From Pseudalkalibacillus salsuginis (GTDB taxonomy: Bacteria; Bacillota; Bacilli; Bacillales; Fictibacillaceae), in contig NZ_JAKJHW010000005.1 of assembly GCF_021646685.1 (NCBI RefSeq), positions 62,001 through 126,000 on the forward strand: a DNA stretch of 64,000 bases. Direction: 5' to 3'. Shown one piece after another: positions 1 through 8,969 of this stretch. A program made the position numbers and the translations under genes. The notes under the pieces are model-generated. The model worked only from the letters and a program-made list of their open reading frames with translations. It ran no database searches and had not been told where the DNA came from. The number at the start of each line of letters is the position of its first letter. Position 1 is the first letter of the stretch.

Positions 1-42
1 ACATCTATCGATTAAAAAAATAAAAATTGGAGGAGTAAGAAG

Positions 43-708
43 ATGAAATTTTTTGTTGATACTGCAAATCTTGAAGATATTCAAAAAGCATATAAAATTG
101 GTGTATTATCAGGTGTCACTACAAATCCTTCCTTAGTAGCTAAAGAAAGAATAAAATTTGAAAATCGAATCGCGGAAATTTGCCAATTAGTTCCAGATAT
201 TGAGTCTGTTTCTGCAGAAGTAACTCCTAATGCTGTAATGGCTGATGAAATGATTGCAGAAGCTGAGGAATTGATTAAAATTAACAATGGTGATAAGAAA
301 ATAACAATTAAGCTTCCAATGACTTTACAAGGATTAGAAGCTTGTAGATATCTCACGAAAAAGGGTGTTAAAACTAATGTAACCCTTATCTTTACGGTAA
401 ATCAAGCTCTTTTAGCTGCACGAGCTGGGGCAACCTATGTTTCCCCATTTTTAGGTAGATTAGATGATATTTCTGAAGATGGAGTTCAATTAGTCACGAA
501 AATTGCTGAGTTATTCCACTTGCAAAAGATCGATTCACAAATTATTGCGGCTTCCGTTCGTCATCCTGATCACGTTACACGTGTAGCATTAGCTGGTGCT
601 AATATTGCGACTATTCCATTCAATGTAATTGAACAAATTTCAAGGCATCCATTAACAGATCAAGGGATTGATAAATTTGCAGCAGACTGGAAAAAGGTAT
701 CACAATAA
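43..708 (+). CDS. fsa: Transaldolase / fructose-6-phosphate aldolase family
   Basis: A 221-residue protein of the small TalC/FSA subfamily (usual length 210-220). These are cytosolic class I aldolases that work through a Schiff-base lysine, moving a three-carbon unit in the pentose phosphate pathway or cleaving fructose 6-phosphate. The N-terminus MKFFVDTANLEDI and the following TTNPSL are the family signature. The likely catalytic lysine is in IKLPMT (about residue 90), and GRLDD and AGANIATIP are the late barrel motifs. GGAGGAG lies 6 bases before the ATG, so the start is secure. It stands alone, and a terminator follows at about 903. Transaldolase and F6P aldolase cannot be separated by eye. 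Confidence 0.93.
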   Translation: MKFFVDTANLEDIQKAYKIGVLSGVTTNPSLVAKERIKFENRIAEICQLVPDIESVSAEVTPNAVMADEMIAEAEELIKINNGDKKITIKLPMTLQGLEACRYLTKKGVKTNVTLIFTVNQALLAARAGATYVSPFLGRLDDISEDGVQLVTKIAELFHLQKIDSQIIAASVRHPDHVTRVALAGANIATIPFNVIEQISRHPLTDQGIDKFAADWKKVSQ

Positions 709-1253
709 TAAATGAGTTTTAAGTGGCTTAATGCTATTTTGGAGTTAAGGTAAACACCACTAAATCATACTATCTGCCATCACCAATCAAGCCATTTAGA
801 GTACGGAAACATCGTAATGAAACAAGAGAAGTGGCAGAAATCCTCTAAATAAGCATAAAAAAAGTATGTATAAGTAAAACGAATTAATGTAGATCAAACT
901 ATAAAAAGGCACCGGTAAGATCAGTTTACCAATGCCTTTTTTGCCTCTTAAATAACCACGGTGAACCGTACCATAGGTAAATGAGGTTTTTGATTGAACC
1001 CTGATAAGGTAAGTAGCTAAATATCAAAAATGTATGAATCCTCCTAAAGTGTAACCGGATCAGTATTGTCATTTAGTAAAAGCAGGAACCAATTGGTGTG
1101 TTTGTTATAGATCTATATTTTTTGCGTAAAAAATATAGAAAGGGTCTCTGATAATCTAGAATAGACAGATCACCTGATTCAGGTGTATATGCCCCCTATC
1201 CAATCAACAATTAACTTTACGTATTAATAGAAATGAATTAATATGTAAATAGT
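709..1253. other. Gene-free stretch between transaldolase and importer operon
   Basis: About 550 bases without a credible gene. It holds the terminator at 903-943 and a perfect 11-bp AT-rich inverted repeat (1113-1123 with 1128-1138, loop GCGT) that has no T-tract. No tRNA or riboswitch is recognised. Confidence 0.5.
903..943 (+). terminator. Intrinsic terminator
   Basis: AAAAAGGCA and GGTAA pair with TTTACC and TGCCTTTTTT around a short loop, and the stem ends in a T-run. It lies about 195 bases after the transaldolase stop and is the only convincing terminator before the importer operon. Confidence 0.7.
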
Positions 1254-1266
1254 AATCGTTACGATT
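1254..1266. promoter_or_regulatory. 13-bp perfect inverted repeat, candidate operator
   Basis: AATCGT-T-ACGATT is a perfect palindrome 21 bases before the ATG of the metal-importer binding protein. Its half-sites resemble the outer parts of Bacillus Fur-family boxes (Zur ends in ATTACGA), but the centre is too short for a canonical 7-1-7 Fur or Zur box. Its position suggests an operator; which regulator binds it is unknown. Confidence 0.4.
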
Positions 1267-1286
1267 TAGGGTTAGGGGAGATTTAA

Positions 1287-2255
1287 ATGATGAACCGAAA
1301 CTTATTTTTCTGCTTATGTATAGCAATCGTTCTTTCTGCATGTTCAAATTCCACCACGAATAATGCTGAATTTGATAGAGCTGATGGAGAAGATGAAACA
1401 GTAAAATTAATAGATGATATGGGAACAGAGCTAGTGTTCAACTCAACACCAGAACGAATCGGTTGTTTGACAGAAATATGTGTAGACACGTTAAAGCAAT
1501 TGGGACTCACTCCTGCTGCTGTAGCAGGTGATGGTATTACAAGTGAACCCGAATTTTTCGGTAATGAAGCAACTTCAATTCCAACAATAGGAGGTTCTTT
1601 TTTTGAACCGAATGTGGAAGATATCTTTCTGCAAGAGCTTGATCTCGTAATCGGCTTAGGTGGGGTTCACGAGAACATCAGAGAGGCACTAGGAGATAAG
1701 ATTCCATTGTATATTGTATCACCAGAGACGTATGAGGATTCGATCCAATTTGTAATGGCCTTAGGACAGGCCCTTGATAAAGAGGCTGAAGCCGAACAGG
1801 CAGTTCAATCATTTAAAACGCATTTTGAAACACAAATTAATCGTGTAACTGAAAAACGAACAGCCCTTATTATGTATGGATCTGACACTAATTTTGGTAT
1901 AGATACGCAAACATCTGTTGTTGGTTCTATGATAAAGAAAATTGCTAACTATCCTTGGAAGACCGATAATGGTGACGGTGGTCATAGTAGTGGGAGTGCA
2001 CAATTATCTTTAGAAGAAATCTTGAAGCAAGACCCCGACATTTTGTTTGTGGAAACCTTTCGTTTCGGGGATGATTCACCATCTCTTTCTGAGCAATTGG
2101 CGAGCAATCCTGTATGGGGGGAACTAAAAGCTGTAAAAACAGATGACGTCCATGAAGTTCGAACAAATATTTGGGCAAATGGTCGGGGAATAGGATCGTT
2201 AACCATTATATTGGATGAGGCAATGGAACTTCTGTATCCTGATTTGGAATCGTAA
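1287..2255 (+). CDS. Iron-siderophore-type ABC importer, substrate-binding lipoprotein
   Basis: 322-residue extracytoplasmic binding protein (FecB/BtuF-like, cluster A-II). A signal peptide ends in the lipobox LSAC at about residues 16-19, so the mature protein is a membrane-anchored lipoprotein. The domain starts with DDMGTELVF and STPERIGCL, the usual opening of this family, and ends with a short C-terminal helix. The next three genes encode two FecCD permeases and an ATPase, so this is the capture component of a complete importer for a ferric siderophore, heme or corrinoid. RBS AGGGGAG precedes ATG 1287; a second ATG follows directly. Substrate cannot be told from sequence alone, but the absence of B12 or heme genes nearby favours a siderophore. 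Confidence 0.85.
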   Translation: MMNRNLFFCLCIAIVLSACSNSTTNNAEFDRADGEDETVKLIDDMGTELVFNSTPERIGCLTEICVDTLKQLGLTPAAVAGDGITSEPEFFGNEATSIPTIGGSFFEPNVEDIFLQELDLVIGLGGVHENIREALGDKIPLYIVSPETYEDSIQFVMALGQALDKEAEAEQAVQSFKTHFETQINRVTEKRTALIMYGSDTNFGIDTQTSVVGSMIKKIANYPWKTDNGDGGHSSGSAQLSLEEILKQDPDILFVETFRFGDDSPSLSEQLASNPVWGELKAVKTDDVHEVRTNIWANGRGIGSLTIILDEAMELLYPDLES

Positions 2256-2258
2256 AAA

Positions 2259-3263
2259 ATGGTAAACAAGAGAATATACAAATCGATTTATGTAGGGACA
2301 CCCTTGTTTTTATTAATAATTTACATATTCATCTTGTCATTGCAATTAGGCGAACCAAGACTAGATTTGGTTACCTTAGGTCAGGTTCTAACAAATCAAT
2401 TTGAATTGGAGATTCACCGGATATCCGTTTGGGAAATTCGGATGCCTCGGTCTATTATGGCAATTATGGCTGGGGTGATGCTTGCCTTAGCCGGACATGT
2501 CTTACAAGAAACCTTCCAAAATGACCTTGCCACCCCTGAATTAATTAGCGTGACTGCTGGGTCATCTTTTGTGATGGCTTTTATCACCGTTTTTGGTTTG
2601 CCAGTCCTATTTATAGTACAACCTTTTCTGGCACTCACGGGTGGCCTTATTGCAGGTGGATTCGTTATAGGAAGTGCCAAAAATTCTTTTAAGAGAGGAA
2701 GTATCATTCTACTTGGTACAGCAGTTTCTGCATTTTTAAATGCACTTATTATCATTATTATTGCCTTAGGGAAAGAAAACCAAATAGGATTATTGTTTTT
2801 TTACTTGGCTGGCAGTTTGTCTGCTCGAAATTGGAGCCATGTATTTAATTTGCTTCCTTGGTTTATCATTTTTGTGCCACTAGCATTAGGGAGTGCAAGA
2901 AGCCTTAATGTCCTTCGTTTAGGGGATGAAGCGGCGGTAGGTAGAGGGGCATCCGTGATAAAAATGAAAATCCTATTGCTTGTGATAAGTGCAGGATTAA
3001 CAGCGGTTGTAGTAGCTAATTGTGGACCAATCGGGTTTATATCACTTATCACACCACATTTAACAAAGCGATTGCTTCGTACGACAAATTCAGCACTAGG
3101 ATTACCAATAACAGCGCTATTAGGTGGATTTCTTCTTCTAACAGGGGATTTGTTAATGCGTACATTATTATATCCAATTGAGTTGCCTGTTGGTTTGTTG
3201 ACGACTATTATTGGTGGCAGCCTCTTTCTTACACTACTCTACAGAAGGAGTGTGAGGACTTGA
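2259..3263 (+). CDS. FecCD-family ABC importer permease, first subunit
   Basis: 334 residues with about nine or ten hydrophobic helices, the usual size of FecC/FhuB-type permeases. Seen motifs: EIRMPRSIMAIMAGVMLALAG near residues 58-78 (family signature R-x-P-R), GAAVS-like small-residue helices, and NCGPIGFISLITPHL near residue 250, the loop that contacts the ATPase. It begins three bases after the binding-protein stop, so it is translationally linked. It differs from the second permease in sequence, so the channel is a heterodimer as in FecCD or YclNO. The 3' end overlaps the next start (TTGA), again showing tight coupling. Confidence 0.87.
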   Translation: MVNKRIYKSIYVGTPLFLLIIYIFILSLQLGEPRLDLVTLGQVLTNQFELEIHRISVWEIRMPRSIMAIMAGVMLALAGHVLQETFQNDLATPELISVTAGSSFVMAFITVFGLPVLFIVQPFLALTGGLIAGGFVIGSAKNSFKRGSIILLGTAVSAFLNALIIIIIALGKENQIGLLFFYLAGSLSARNWSHVFNLLPWFIIFVPLALGSARSLNVLRLGDEAAVGRGASVIKMKILLLVISAGLTAVVVANCGPIGFISLITPHLTKRLLRTTNSALGLPITALLGGFLLLTGDLLMRTLLYPIELPVGLLTTIIGGSLFLTLLYRRSVRT

Positions 3264-4300
3264 GGCATCTATTCCTTTCTAAAGAGTGGCGTCTGTACGT
3301 TATATTAGTTATAAGCATTTTGGCTATTGGGATAGCGACGATGCTTTTTGGGAAAACATCTATTTCGTTATCTGAGCTTTTGTTAATTTTTAAGGGAGAT
3401 GAAGCTAGTCCAATCGTCGAGCAAATTGTCATGCAGCTCCGTCTACCGCGCTATATTATTGCTGTGCTTGCAGGCTCAATGCTAGGTTTGGCTGGTGTTA
3501 TTTTGCAAAGTATTACTAAAAATCCTCTTGTTGAGCCAAGTATTATTGGGGTGACCAGTGGCTGTGTACTTGCTGCAATACTAGCTATTACAATTGCACC
3601 CTCATTTTTAACAACATCAAGCGTATTACCTGTATTTGCTTGCGTAGGTGGTTTAATTGTCACGCTTTTGGTGTTTTATATGAGTAACAAAGCGGGGAAT
3701 GGAGGCGTACATATTGCATTAATTGGTGTTTTGATATCCTCAATCCTCCAAGCCGCTACATCTTTTATCCTCTTAACGAGACAAGAGGCAATGGGGAGTG
3801 TTCTACTTTGGATTATTGGCTCTTTAAATGGAAGAGTTTGGATTCATGTTTATATTATTCTCCCATTTGCATTTATCGGCATTACGCTTGGGTTATTATC
3901 AGCAAGTTTAACGAACGGATTAAGATTAGGTGATACACAAGCTTCACTTTTGGGTTTGTCTGTTACGAAAACACGCCTATTATTACTAGGTCTCTCAGCT
4001 GTCCTGACTGCAGGTGCCGTATCGGTAGTGGGTGCTATCGGGTTTATTGGCTTAATTGGACCGCATCTTGCCAAACGCTTTGTTGGAGAGGATGCTCGTA
4101 AAAGTTTTCCATTGAGTATTTTGATTTCTGCTTTGATACTCTCAGGTTCTGACTTTGTTGCTCAAAATCTGATCGTGGCTCTTCCAATCCCGTCATTTAA
4201 TCAAGAACCTCAATTGCCTGCTGGTGCCATAACAGCTTTACTAGGTGCACCGTTTTTTCTTTACGTTCTTCACAAACATGTTGTGAAAAGAGGGATATGA
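3260..4300 (+). CDS. FecCD-family ABC importer permease, second subunit
   Basis: 346-residue polytopic membrane protein and the partner of the preceding permease. The start is a TTG that overlaps the upstream TGA stop, with GGAGTG and GAGG just before it. The signature MQLRLPRYIIAVLAGSMLGLAG (about residues 57-78) and the ATPase-contact loop VVGAIGFIGLIGPHL (about 255-269) are intact. The C-terminal segment with QEPQLPAGAITALLGAPFFLY is typical of the last helices of this family. The ATPase gene follows one base after the stop. Confidence 0.87.
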   Translation: MRHLFLSKEWRLYVILVISILAIGIATMLFGKTSISLSELLLIFKGDEASPIVEQIVMQLRLPRYIIAVLAGSMLGLAGVILQSITKNPLVEPSIIGVTSGCVLAAILAITIAPSFLTTSSVLPVFACVGGLIVTLLVFYMSNKAGNGGVHIALIGVLISSILQAATSFILLTRQEAMGSVLLWIIGSLNGRVWIHVYIILPFAFIGITLGLLSASLTNGLRLGDTQASLLGLSVTKTRLLLLGLSAVLTAGAVSVVGAIGFIGLIGPHLAKRFVGEDARKSFPLSILISALILSGSDFVAQNLIVALPIPSFNQEPQLPAGAITALLGAPFFLYVLHKHVVKRGI

Positions 4301-4301
4301 T

Positions 4302-5087
4302 ATGGGTTTAGAAAAGATTTTAACAAAGGAGCTTTCTTTTTCATATGGAAACAGGGATATCTTAACGGATATTAATGCCGTGATTAAAGAAGGGGAAATA
4401 ACGGTTTTGCTTGGGGTCAATGGAAGCGGCAAATCAACCCTTTTAAAAACAATAAGTAGATTACTACCTGCAAAGAAAGGATCTATTTATCTTGATGGTC
4501 AAGATATCACTAACGAATCGAATCGAAACATCGCTAAGAAAATGGCTATGCTGTCGCAAATTAATGAAACGCTTGACATGACGGTTTATGAGCTAGTTGA
4601 GCAAGGTAGATTTCCACATGCAGGGGCGCTAAAGATGCTTCGTAAGCAGGACCATCAAGCGATACACAATGCTTTAGAACGAACGAGCCTTCTGCACCTT
4701 CAGCATCATTACCTGAATGAGCTGTCAGGTGGAGAACGTCAAAGAGCCTGGTTAGCTCTGGCACTTGCCCAAGAAACGGAAGTACTTCTATTAGATGAAC
4801 CGACTACCTTTATGGATGTGCATCATCAAATTAATATATTGAACCTGATAACTTCACTCAATAGAGAGGAAGGAAAAACGATTGTGATGGTACTTCATGA
4901 TATCAATCAGGCATTGGCTTATGCGGATCGGGCCATTGTATTAAAAGATGGTCGTATTTATAATAGTGGACCGCCACTTAAAATCATTACTCCAGAGATG
5001 CTTCTTGAAGTTTTTCAGATTAAAGCCAACATAATAACCGATCCAGATTCACATCATACTGTTTACGTTCCATATTCCGTGATATGA
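4302..5087 (+). CDS. Iron-siderophore-type ABC importer, ATPase subunit
   Basis: 261-residue ABC ATPase of the FepC/FecE/FhuC group. Walker A is GVNGSGKSTLL (about residue 39), the signature is LSGGERQRAWLALALAQ (about 139-155), Walker B is LLLDEP and the switch histidine is in VLHDINQAL. Each is intact, so the protein should hydrolyse ATP and drive the two upstream permeases from the cytoplasmic face. It is the last gene of the four-gene operon; RBS AGAGGG lies in the end of the permease gene. Confidence 0.92.
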   Translation: MGLEKILTKELSFSYGNRDILTDINAVIKEGEITVLLGVNGSGKSTLLKTISRLLPAKKGSIYLDGQDITNESNRNIAKKMAMLSQINETLDMTVYELVEQGRFPHAGALKMLRKQDHQAIHNALERTSLLHLQHHYLNELSGGERQRAWLALALAQETEVLLLDEPTTFMDVHHQINILNLITSLNREEGKTIVMVLHDINQALAYADRAIVLKDGRIYNSGPPLKIITPEMLLEVFQIKANIITDPDSHHTVYVPYSVI

Positions 5088-5179
5088 AATGAAAACGGAC
5101 TTCTGGTGTAATAGTAAAGTTGGTGAGTGTGTTGCTCAATGGAAATATTGGGGAATTTTCGCAAACGAATTGTTGATAA

Positions 5180-5201
5180 GAGCCTCAACTTATTGAGGCT
5201 C
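5180..5201. terminator. Perfect hairpin after the importer operon
   Basis: GAGCCTCAA pairs with TTGAGGCTC around the loop CTTA. A T-run follows only after about a dozen bases, so this is a weak or bidirectional terminator between the importer operon (plus) and the methyltransferase gene (minus). Confidence 0.5.
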
Positions 5202-5367
5202 GAATATTATGTGATTTTTTGTATTGTTCTTTGTTTCGCTGTGTCCCCATCTCTAACTACTACCAATAATAAAGTGTAAAAGTCTCTTTTTAGTTCGATG
5301 TCTGCTTCTTTGAACAATCGCAAAAGTTTTGAAGAACTTAGTGTAGGAACTTATCTTTGGATTCTTA

Positions 5368-5973
5368 TCAATGAAGAACTGGAGATTGTGACTCTAACAG
5401 AATAAAATAATGCTCGAAATTTTGTTTTCCCTCTTTAAGAATTCCGAAATCCAATTCTGCAGCCCAGTTTTTCATCACTTCCATATCAATTCGGTTTATG
5501 AGTGGAGGGCCGATAACTCCTTCTGCATTGGGGTCAAATTCCGAGATTAAAATCTTTACTTTCTTTGAGATAGTTAAACTATGAATGTTTTTCATGATTT
5601 GATAAGGGCTTTCTGCATGATGAAGTATATCGGTAAGCATTACGATATTAATTTTGTCCTTGTCAACGCCTATATGTTTTTCAGCATCACCTATTTGGAC
5701 CTCTACGTTATATATCGATTCTTTTTGAAGTTCTGCTTTAAGATACTCTGTTACTTCTTCTGATTTTTCAAAAGCAATAATTTTACCTTTTTCACCGACA
5801 ATATTTGAATATTGTAATGTAAAAGTTCCTGGTCCTGGACCAATATCCAAAACTGTATCCCCATTTTTGATTCCCACGAATTCAATCCATTCCTTAACTA
5901 AAGGAAATCTAACCAATTGTCGCTTTTTTATTTCATCCAATGTGGTGTTGCTTAAATCTTTTCTGAAATTCAT
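5368..5973 (-). CDS. Class I SAM-dependent methyltransferase
   Basis: A Rossmann-fold methyltransferase of about 201 residues. Motif I is VLDIGPGPGTF (about residues 42-52), the acidic end of strand 2 is AFEKS, and a later strand holds VMLTDILHH. These place it among small-molecule or quinone-type methyltransferases; the acceptor is unknown. The open frame extends to a GTG at 5982, but AGGTG lies 7 bases before the ATG at 5973, which I take as the start. It is the third gene of a MarR-membrane protein-methyltransferase operon on the minus strand. Confidence 0.8.
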   Translation of the reverse strand: MNFRKDLSNTTLDEIKKRQLVRFPLVKEWIEFVGIKNGDTVLDIGPGPGTFTLQYSNIVGEKGKIIAFEKSEEVTEYLKAELQKESIYNVEVQIGDAEKHIGVDKDKINIVMLTDILHHAESPYQIMKNIHSLTISKKVKILISEFDPNAEGVIGPPLINRIDMEVMKNWAAELDFGILKEGKQNFEHYFILLESQSPVLH

Positions 5974-5982
5974 CCCAATCAC

Positions 5983-6297
5983 CTACCATCCGAATGTGAG
6001 TAGTGTGTACAAAATAAAACCCATAGAAATAAGGATAGATATAACGTTAAAAGTAATAACCATCTTATTGGTACAATGATGTTTTATAAGACGATATACT
6101 GTGAAAAAAACGATTATTAGCGTCATTATGATCATGGACCTGCGTAGCCAAAACAAGTTTTGCATGGTAGACATATTATTGGTTGAGCTACCGAGAATTA
6201 ATAAGATCGTCATGTGGAGCCAATGATGAGATGAGGCAAAAAACGAAAGGAGAATCGAAATGATTGGGGAAATCACAGGATTTTTAACTTTACCCAT
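5983..6297 (-). CDS. Small membrane protein of unknown function, MarR operon
   Basis: From ATG 6297 the product has 104 residues and about four hydrophobic helices (SIISILLSFF, MTILLILG, MIIMTLIIVFFTVY, VISILISMGFILYTLL). I recognise no family. The ATG overlaps the end of the MarR gene by 8 bases and the stop lies 9 bases before the methyltransferase ATG, so the three genes form one transcription unit. An upstream in-frame ATG at 6330 would lie deeper inside the MarR gene and is less likely. Its probable role is whatever process the MarR regulator controls; nothing more specific can be said. Confidence 0.65.
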   Translation of the reverse strand: MGKVKNPVISPIISILLSFFASSHHWLHMTILLILGSSTNNMSTMQNLFWLRRSMIIMTLIIVFFTVYRLIKHHCTNKMVITFNVISILISMGFILYTLLTFGW

Positions 6298-6739
6298 TAG
6301 TTTCACTTCTTTCTTTCGATAAAGCATCATTGAGTAGTTGAAAAACCTCGATAATCTTTTGGTGGTCTGGTTCTGAAATATGTTTTAATAAACTGTCATA
6401 AAATGATAAGGATTGTTCTCTTACCCTATGGAGCGTATTAATTCCTATTGGGGTTAACGAAAGAAGAACTTCCCTTCTGTTCTCCATATTTGTTTCCCTA
6501 TTGATAAAGCCTTCTTTCACTAATTGATCCACTAAGCGGCTTACAGATGAACGCTCCAAAAATAACCTTTCAGTTAACTCCATTAGAGTTAATTTCTTGT
6601 GTTCAAGTTCTTGAAGGGTTATCACTTGCGAAATAGAAAGAGGAAAGCCACAGGGTGTCACGTTTCGCTCAAGTAAACCAAATAACCTAACAAAGCGTTG
6701 GACGTTTAAACGTAGGTTTAATATGTCTTGGGGTTCCAT
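6290..6739 (-). CDS. MarR-family transcriptional regulator
   Basis: 149-residue winged-helix regulator. LTLMELTERLFLERSSVSRLVDQLVKEGFI (shown as its helix-turn-helix at about residues 52-81) followed by the wing NMENRREVLLSLTPIG is the MarR fold. Such proteins bind palindromes as dimers and are released by phenolic or oxidising ligands. A perfect 21-bp palindrome sits 24 bases before its start codon, so autorepression of the whole three-gene operon is likely. RBS AGGAG precedes the ATG. Confidence 0.88.
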   Translation of the reverse strand: MEPQDILNLRLNVQRFVRLFGLLERNVTPCGFPLSISQVITLQELEHKKLTLMELTERLFLERSSVSRLVDQLVKEGFINRETNMENRREVLLSLTPIGINTLHRVREQSLSFYDSLLKHISEPDHQKIIEVFQLLNDALSKERSETNG

Positions 6740-6762
6740 TTATTAACATCTCCTTTATGTGT

Positions 6763-6783
6763 ATTATACAACAGTTGTATAAT
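6763..6783. promoter_or_regulatory. 21-bp perfect palindrome, MarR operator
   Basis: ATTATACAAC-A-GTTGTATAAT, centred 34 bases upstream of the MarR start. Length, AT content and position match known MarR-family operators. The TATACA/TATAAT elements could double as a -10 region, so binding would block RNA polymerase. Confidence 0.75.
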
Positions 6784-6900
6784 GCATTTCAAGTTTGAAG
6801 ATTCACTTGTGTATTTGGAAACTGATTCCTTTCTTAATCATATCTATTATTGTAGATTTATAGGGTAAAAAGTACATTAACCTGTGAGGGGGAATGGAAA

Positions 6901-7489
6901 TGAAAAACATACTATTCAAGTATATGAATAAATTCACTTCTCTCAATGAGGAAGAACAACTGGCTATCGCGAATGAAATCTGTAAAGGAATATAAAAAAG
7001 GAACCGTGCTCCATAGACAAGGAGATGTCCCCACTAAATGATTTATTTTGTGTTGAATGGTTGCATTAGGAAGTACTCGATTGATGAAAAAGGAAAAGAG
7101 GTTACATCTAATTTCTATACCGAAGAGCAAACCGTTGTAATTTTCAATCATCATAAACTAGATAAGTCTTCTGAGTTTACTTTACTTGTCCAGAAGACTC
7201 CGTATTGGTCGTGGGCGACTTAAATAAAGAAAAAGATATGTATAAGAAGTATGATCAATTGGAGTCAATGACACGCAAGATGATTGAAGAAAACTTTGGT
7301 CAAGTATAAGAAGAGTTTGCTGCTTTTGTCGCTTTAACACCAAAAGAGCGTTTCAAATCACTCTTAATGAAGCGACCTCACTTGATCGCACGTTTACCCC
7401 AACATCAATTGGCAAGTTATCTCGGAATTACCCCAGAGTCTTTAAGCAGAATTAAAAAGCGGGTGTATGAAGAAAACCAATTAGAATAA
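6901..7489 (+). pseudogene. Degraded Crp/Fnr-family regulator
   Basis: Spliced across frames this reads as a Crp/Fnr regulator of about 195 residues: an N-terminal MKNILFKYMNKFTSL, a cyclic-nucleotide-type barrel (YKKGTVLHRQGDVPT, FVLNGCIRKYSIDEKGKEV), a linker helix and a C-terminal HTH (LASYLGITPESLSRIKK). Three kinds of lesion are visible: frameshifts near 6985-7040 and near 7190, and an in-frame TAA at about 7307 where GQV-EEF continues. The start ATG at 6901 with a GAGGGGG RBS is intact. Several independent lesions make sequencing error unlikely. Confidence 0.8.
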
Positions 7490-7496
7490 GTCTTCT

Positions 7497-8219
7497 CTAT
7501 TTAATGAAATTTTTCCCTCCTCTGAATAGCAACCATAATCCTAAGCCTAATTCTCCAACAATTATCGGTACTGTAAAAACAATTTCAAGAACTTTAGCGA
7601 TGCCATCGTATTGGGGAATGAACACGCTGAATAGGTGTGTAATTATATAACCGACAGAAGCCAGAAATAATAAGATACTTAGGGCTTTAGGTATATCGTC
7701 CGAATTGAAAGCGACATAACTCACAACCAGTAGATGTACACCAAAAATGATCAAACCAATAGACCAGATAAAATGAAATGCTTCTAAATAAAACATTAAA
7801 AGACCTTGAATTTGACCTTCAGTAATTAAGTAAGGAAAAATATTCTGTACTTCTTGCAAGGAGAAATACAAATACCAAATTTAGAATGGCAATCCCTAAT
7901 ATAGCCGCATAGGTAAGCCGAAGCCATGCCCCGAGTAACGAAAGACTTTTATTAATAGGTCGCAGGAAGATATAGAGGGCCCTAGCCACCGACTATGTCA
8001 CAGATCAGGATGATGAGCCAACCAAAAATTCCAGCACTGAAAAGGAGGATGGAAGATCTGATGTTGTTAAATGTGGTTTCAGCATCACCTTGTACAACAA
8101 GGCTTCCTTGCACATGGCCATAAGAAAAAGCTGTGGAAAGTGCCATGATGATAAGTGAAACGCCAGCAATCAGAGCAGATTATCTCTGAAACGCTATATT
8201 ATTCTCAATGGCAGCCATT
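7497..8219 (-). pseudogene. Degraded DUF4386 membrane protein
   Basis: On the minus strand an ATG near 8219 (MAAIENNIAFQR) is followed by an in-frame TAA, then by readable segments SALIAGVSLIIMALSTAFSYG, a helix with LLFSAGIFGWLIILICDIVGG, a stop or frameshift near 7985, LYIFLRPINKSLSLLGAWLRL, and, in another frame, a 124-residue open tail (7871-7497) with four helices. Together they give the roughly 230-residue, six- to seven-helix DUF4386 plan. At least two lesions separate the parts, so the gene is inactive. It adjoins the broken Crp/Fnr gene, marking a local decay zone. Confidence 0.7.
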
Positions 8220-8357
8220 TATTAACCTCCATTTTTTAGGTTTAAGTTTAATGGGGGCATATGGCTGAGCATTGACTTCAGTCAAGAAAGATCCCTTTTT
8301 GAGAAACAGCAGTAAAAAAGTCATTAATATTAGTTTGATATCATTTAGCATTTACTC

Positions 8358-8969
8358 TTAATCTAAATTCTCTTGAGGTTTTTCTATATGCTTTTTATTT
8401 TTAACCTCAGTAAAAATGTTATCAGATTTACTTGTTTGAGTTATTGTATTTTCAGTCGAGGGATTAGATTGATTTGCTTCAATCAGCGATTTTAGCATTT
8501 GGATATCTTCTTTAGTAGCGTATTGTTTATTAGGTTTTAACATATATCCTAACTGACCGTTCGATTCTAATGTAGCCCATTGTAAATCACTAAAATTTTG
8601 AATGTTTTGTTGCCTCATTCGTACTTCAAGCATATCCACCGTTAACCGTAGCTTTTTTAAATTGCTTTCATTGATTTGGCCATTTTCGACTACTATAAGT
8701 GATTTTCCATAAATAATTGTCTCAAGAGCATCGGATTTTAAAACGATATACTCAATTAAAAGAAGTGTAAGAACCATTAAAAATGTAATCAACATAGTAA
8801 TCCAAACGTTCCTGTCGCCAACAGGTTGAATAATTAATGACCCGACAGCGATCATCATGACAGTTTGAGCAACCGTAAGCTGAGAGATTGATTTTCTTCC
8901 AGCTAACCGCAAAATAAGTACTCCACCAATGACAATGACAACAGCTTTCCATATGAAGTGTAAATCCAA
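8358..8969 (-). CDS. DUF421 (YetF-like) membrane protein
   Basis: 203 residues: two or three N-terminal helices (about 5-75) and then the soluble DUF421 domain with ETIIYGKSLIVVENGQI, NLKKLRLTVDMLEVRMRQQ and LQWATLESNGQLGYMLKP, the family's conserved blocks. YetF-type proteins are found in spore-formers, some linked to spore germination; the biochemical role is not established. RBS AAAGGGGG lies before the ATG. The C-terminal 30 residues are polar and poorly conserved. It stands alone between the decay zone and the CLC gene. Confidence 0.85.
   Translation of the reverse strand: MDLHFIWKAVVIVIGGVLILRLAGRKSISQLTVAQTVMMIAVGSLIIQPVGDRNVWITMLITFLMVLTLLLIEYIVLKSDALETIIYGKSLIVVENGQINESNLKKLRLTVDMLEVRMRQQNIQNFSDLQWATLESNGQLGYMLKPNKQYATKEDIQMLKSLIEANQSNPSTENTITQTSKSDNIFTEVKNKKHIEKPQENLD

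Noticed and set aside
5368-5982. GTG start at 5982 for the methyltransferase
   Set aside because: AGGTG is best placed for the ATG at 5973; the longer start overlaps that RBS.
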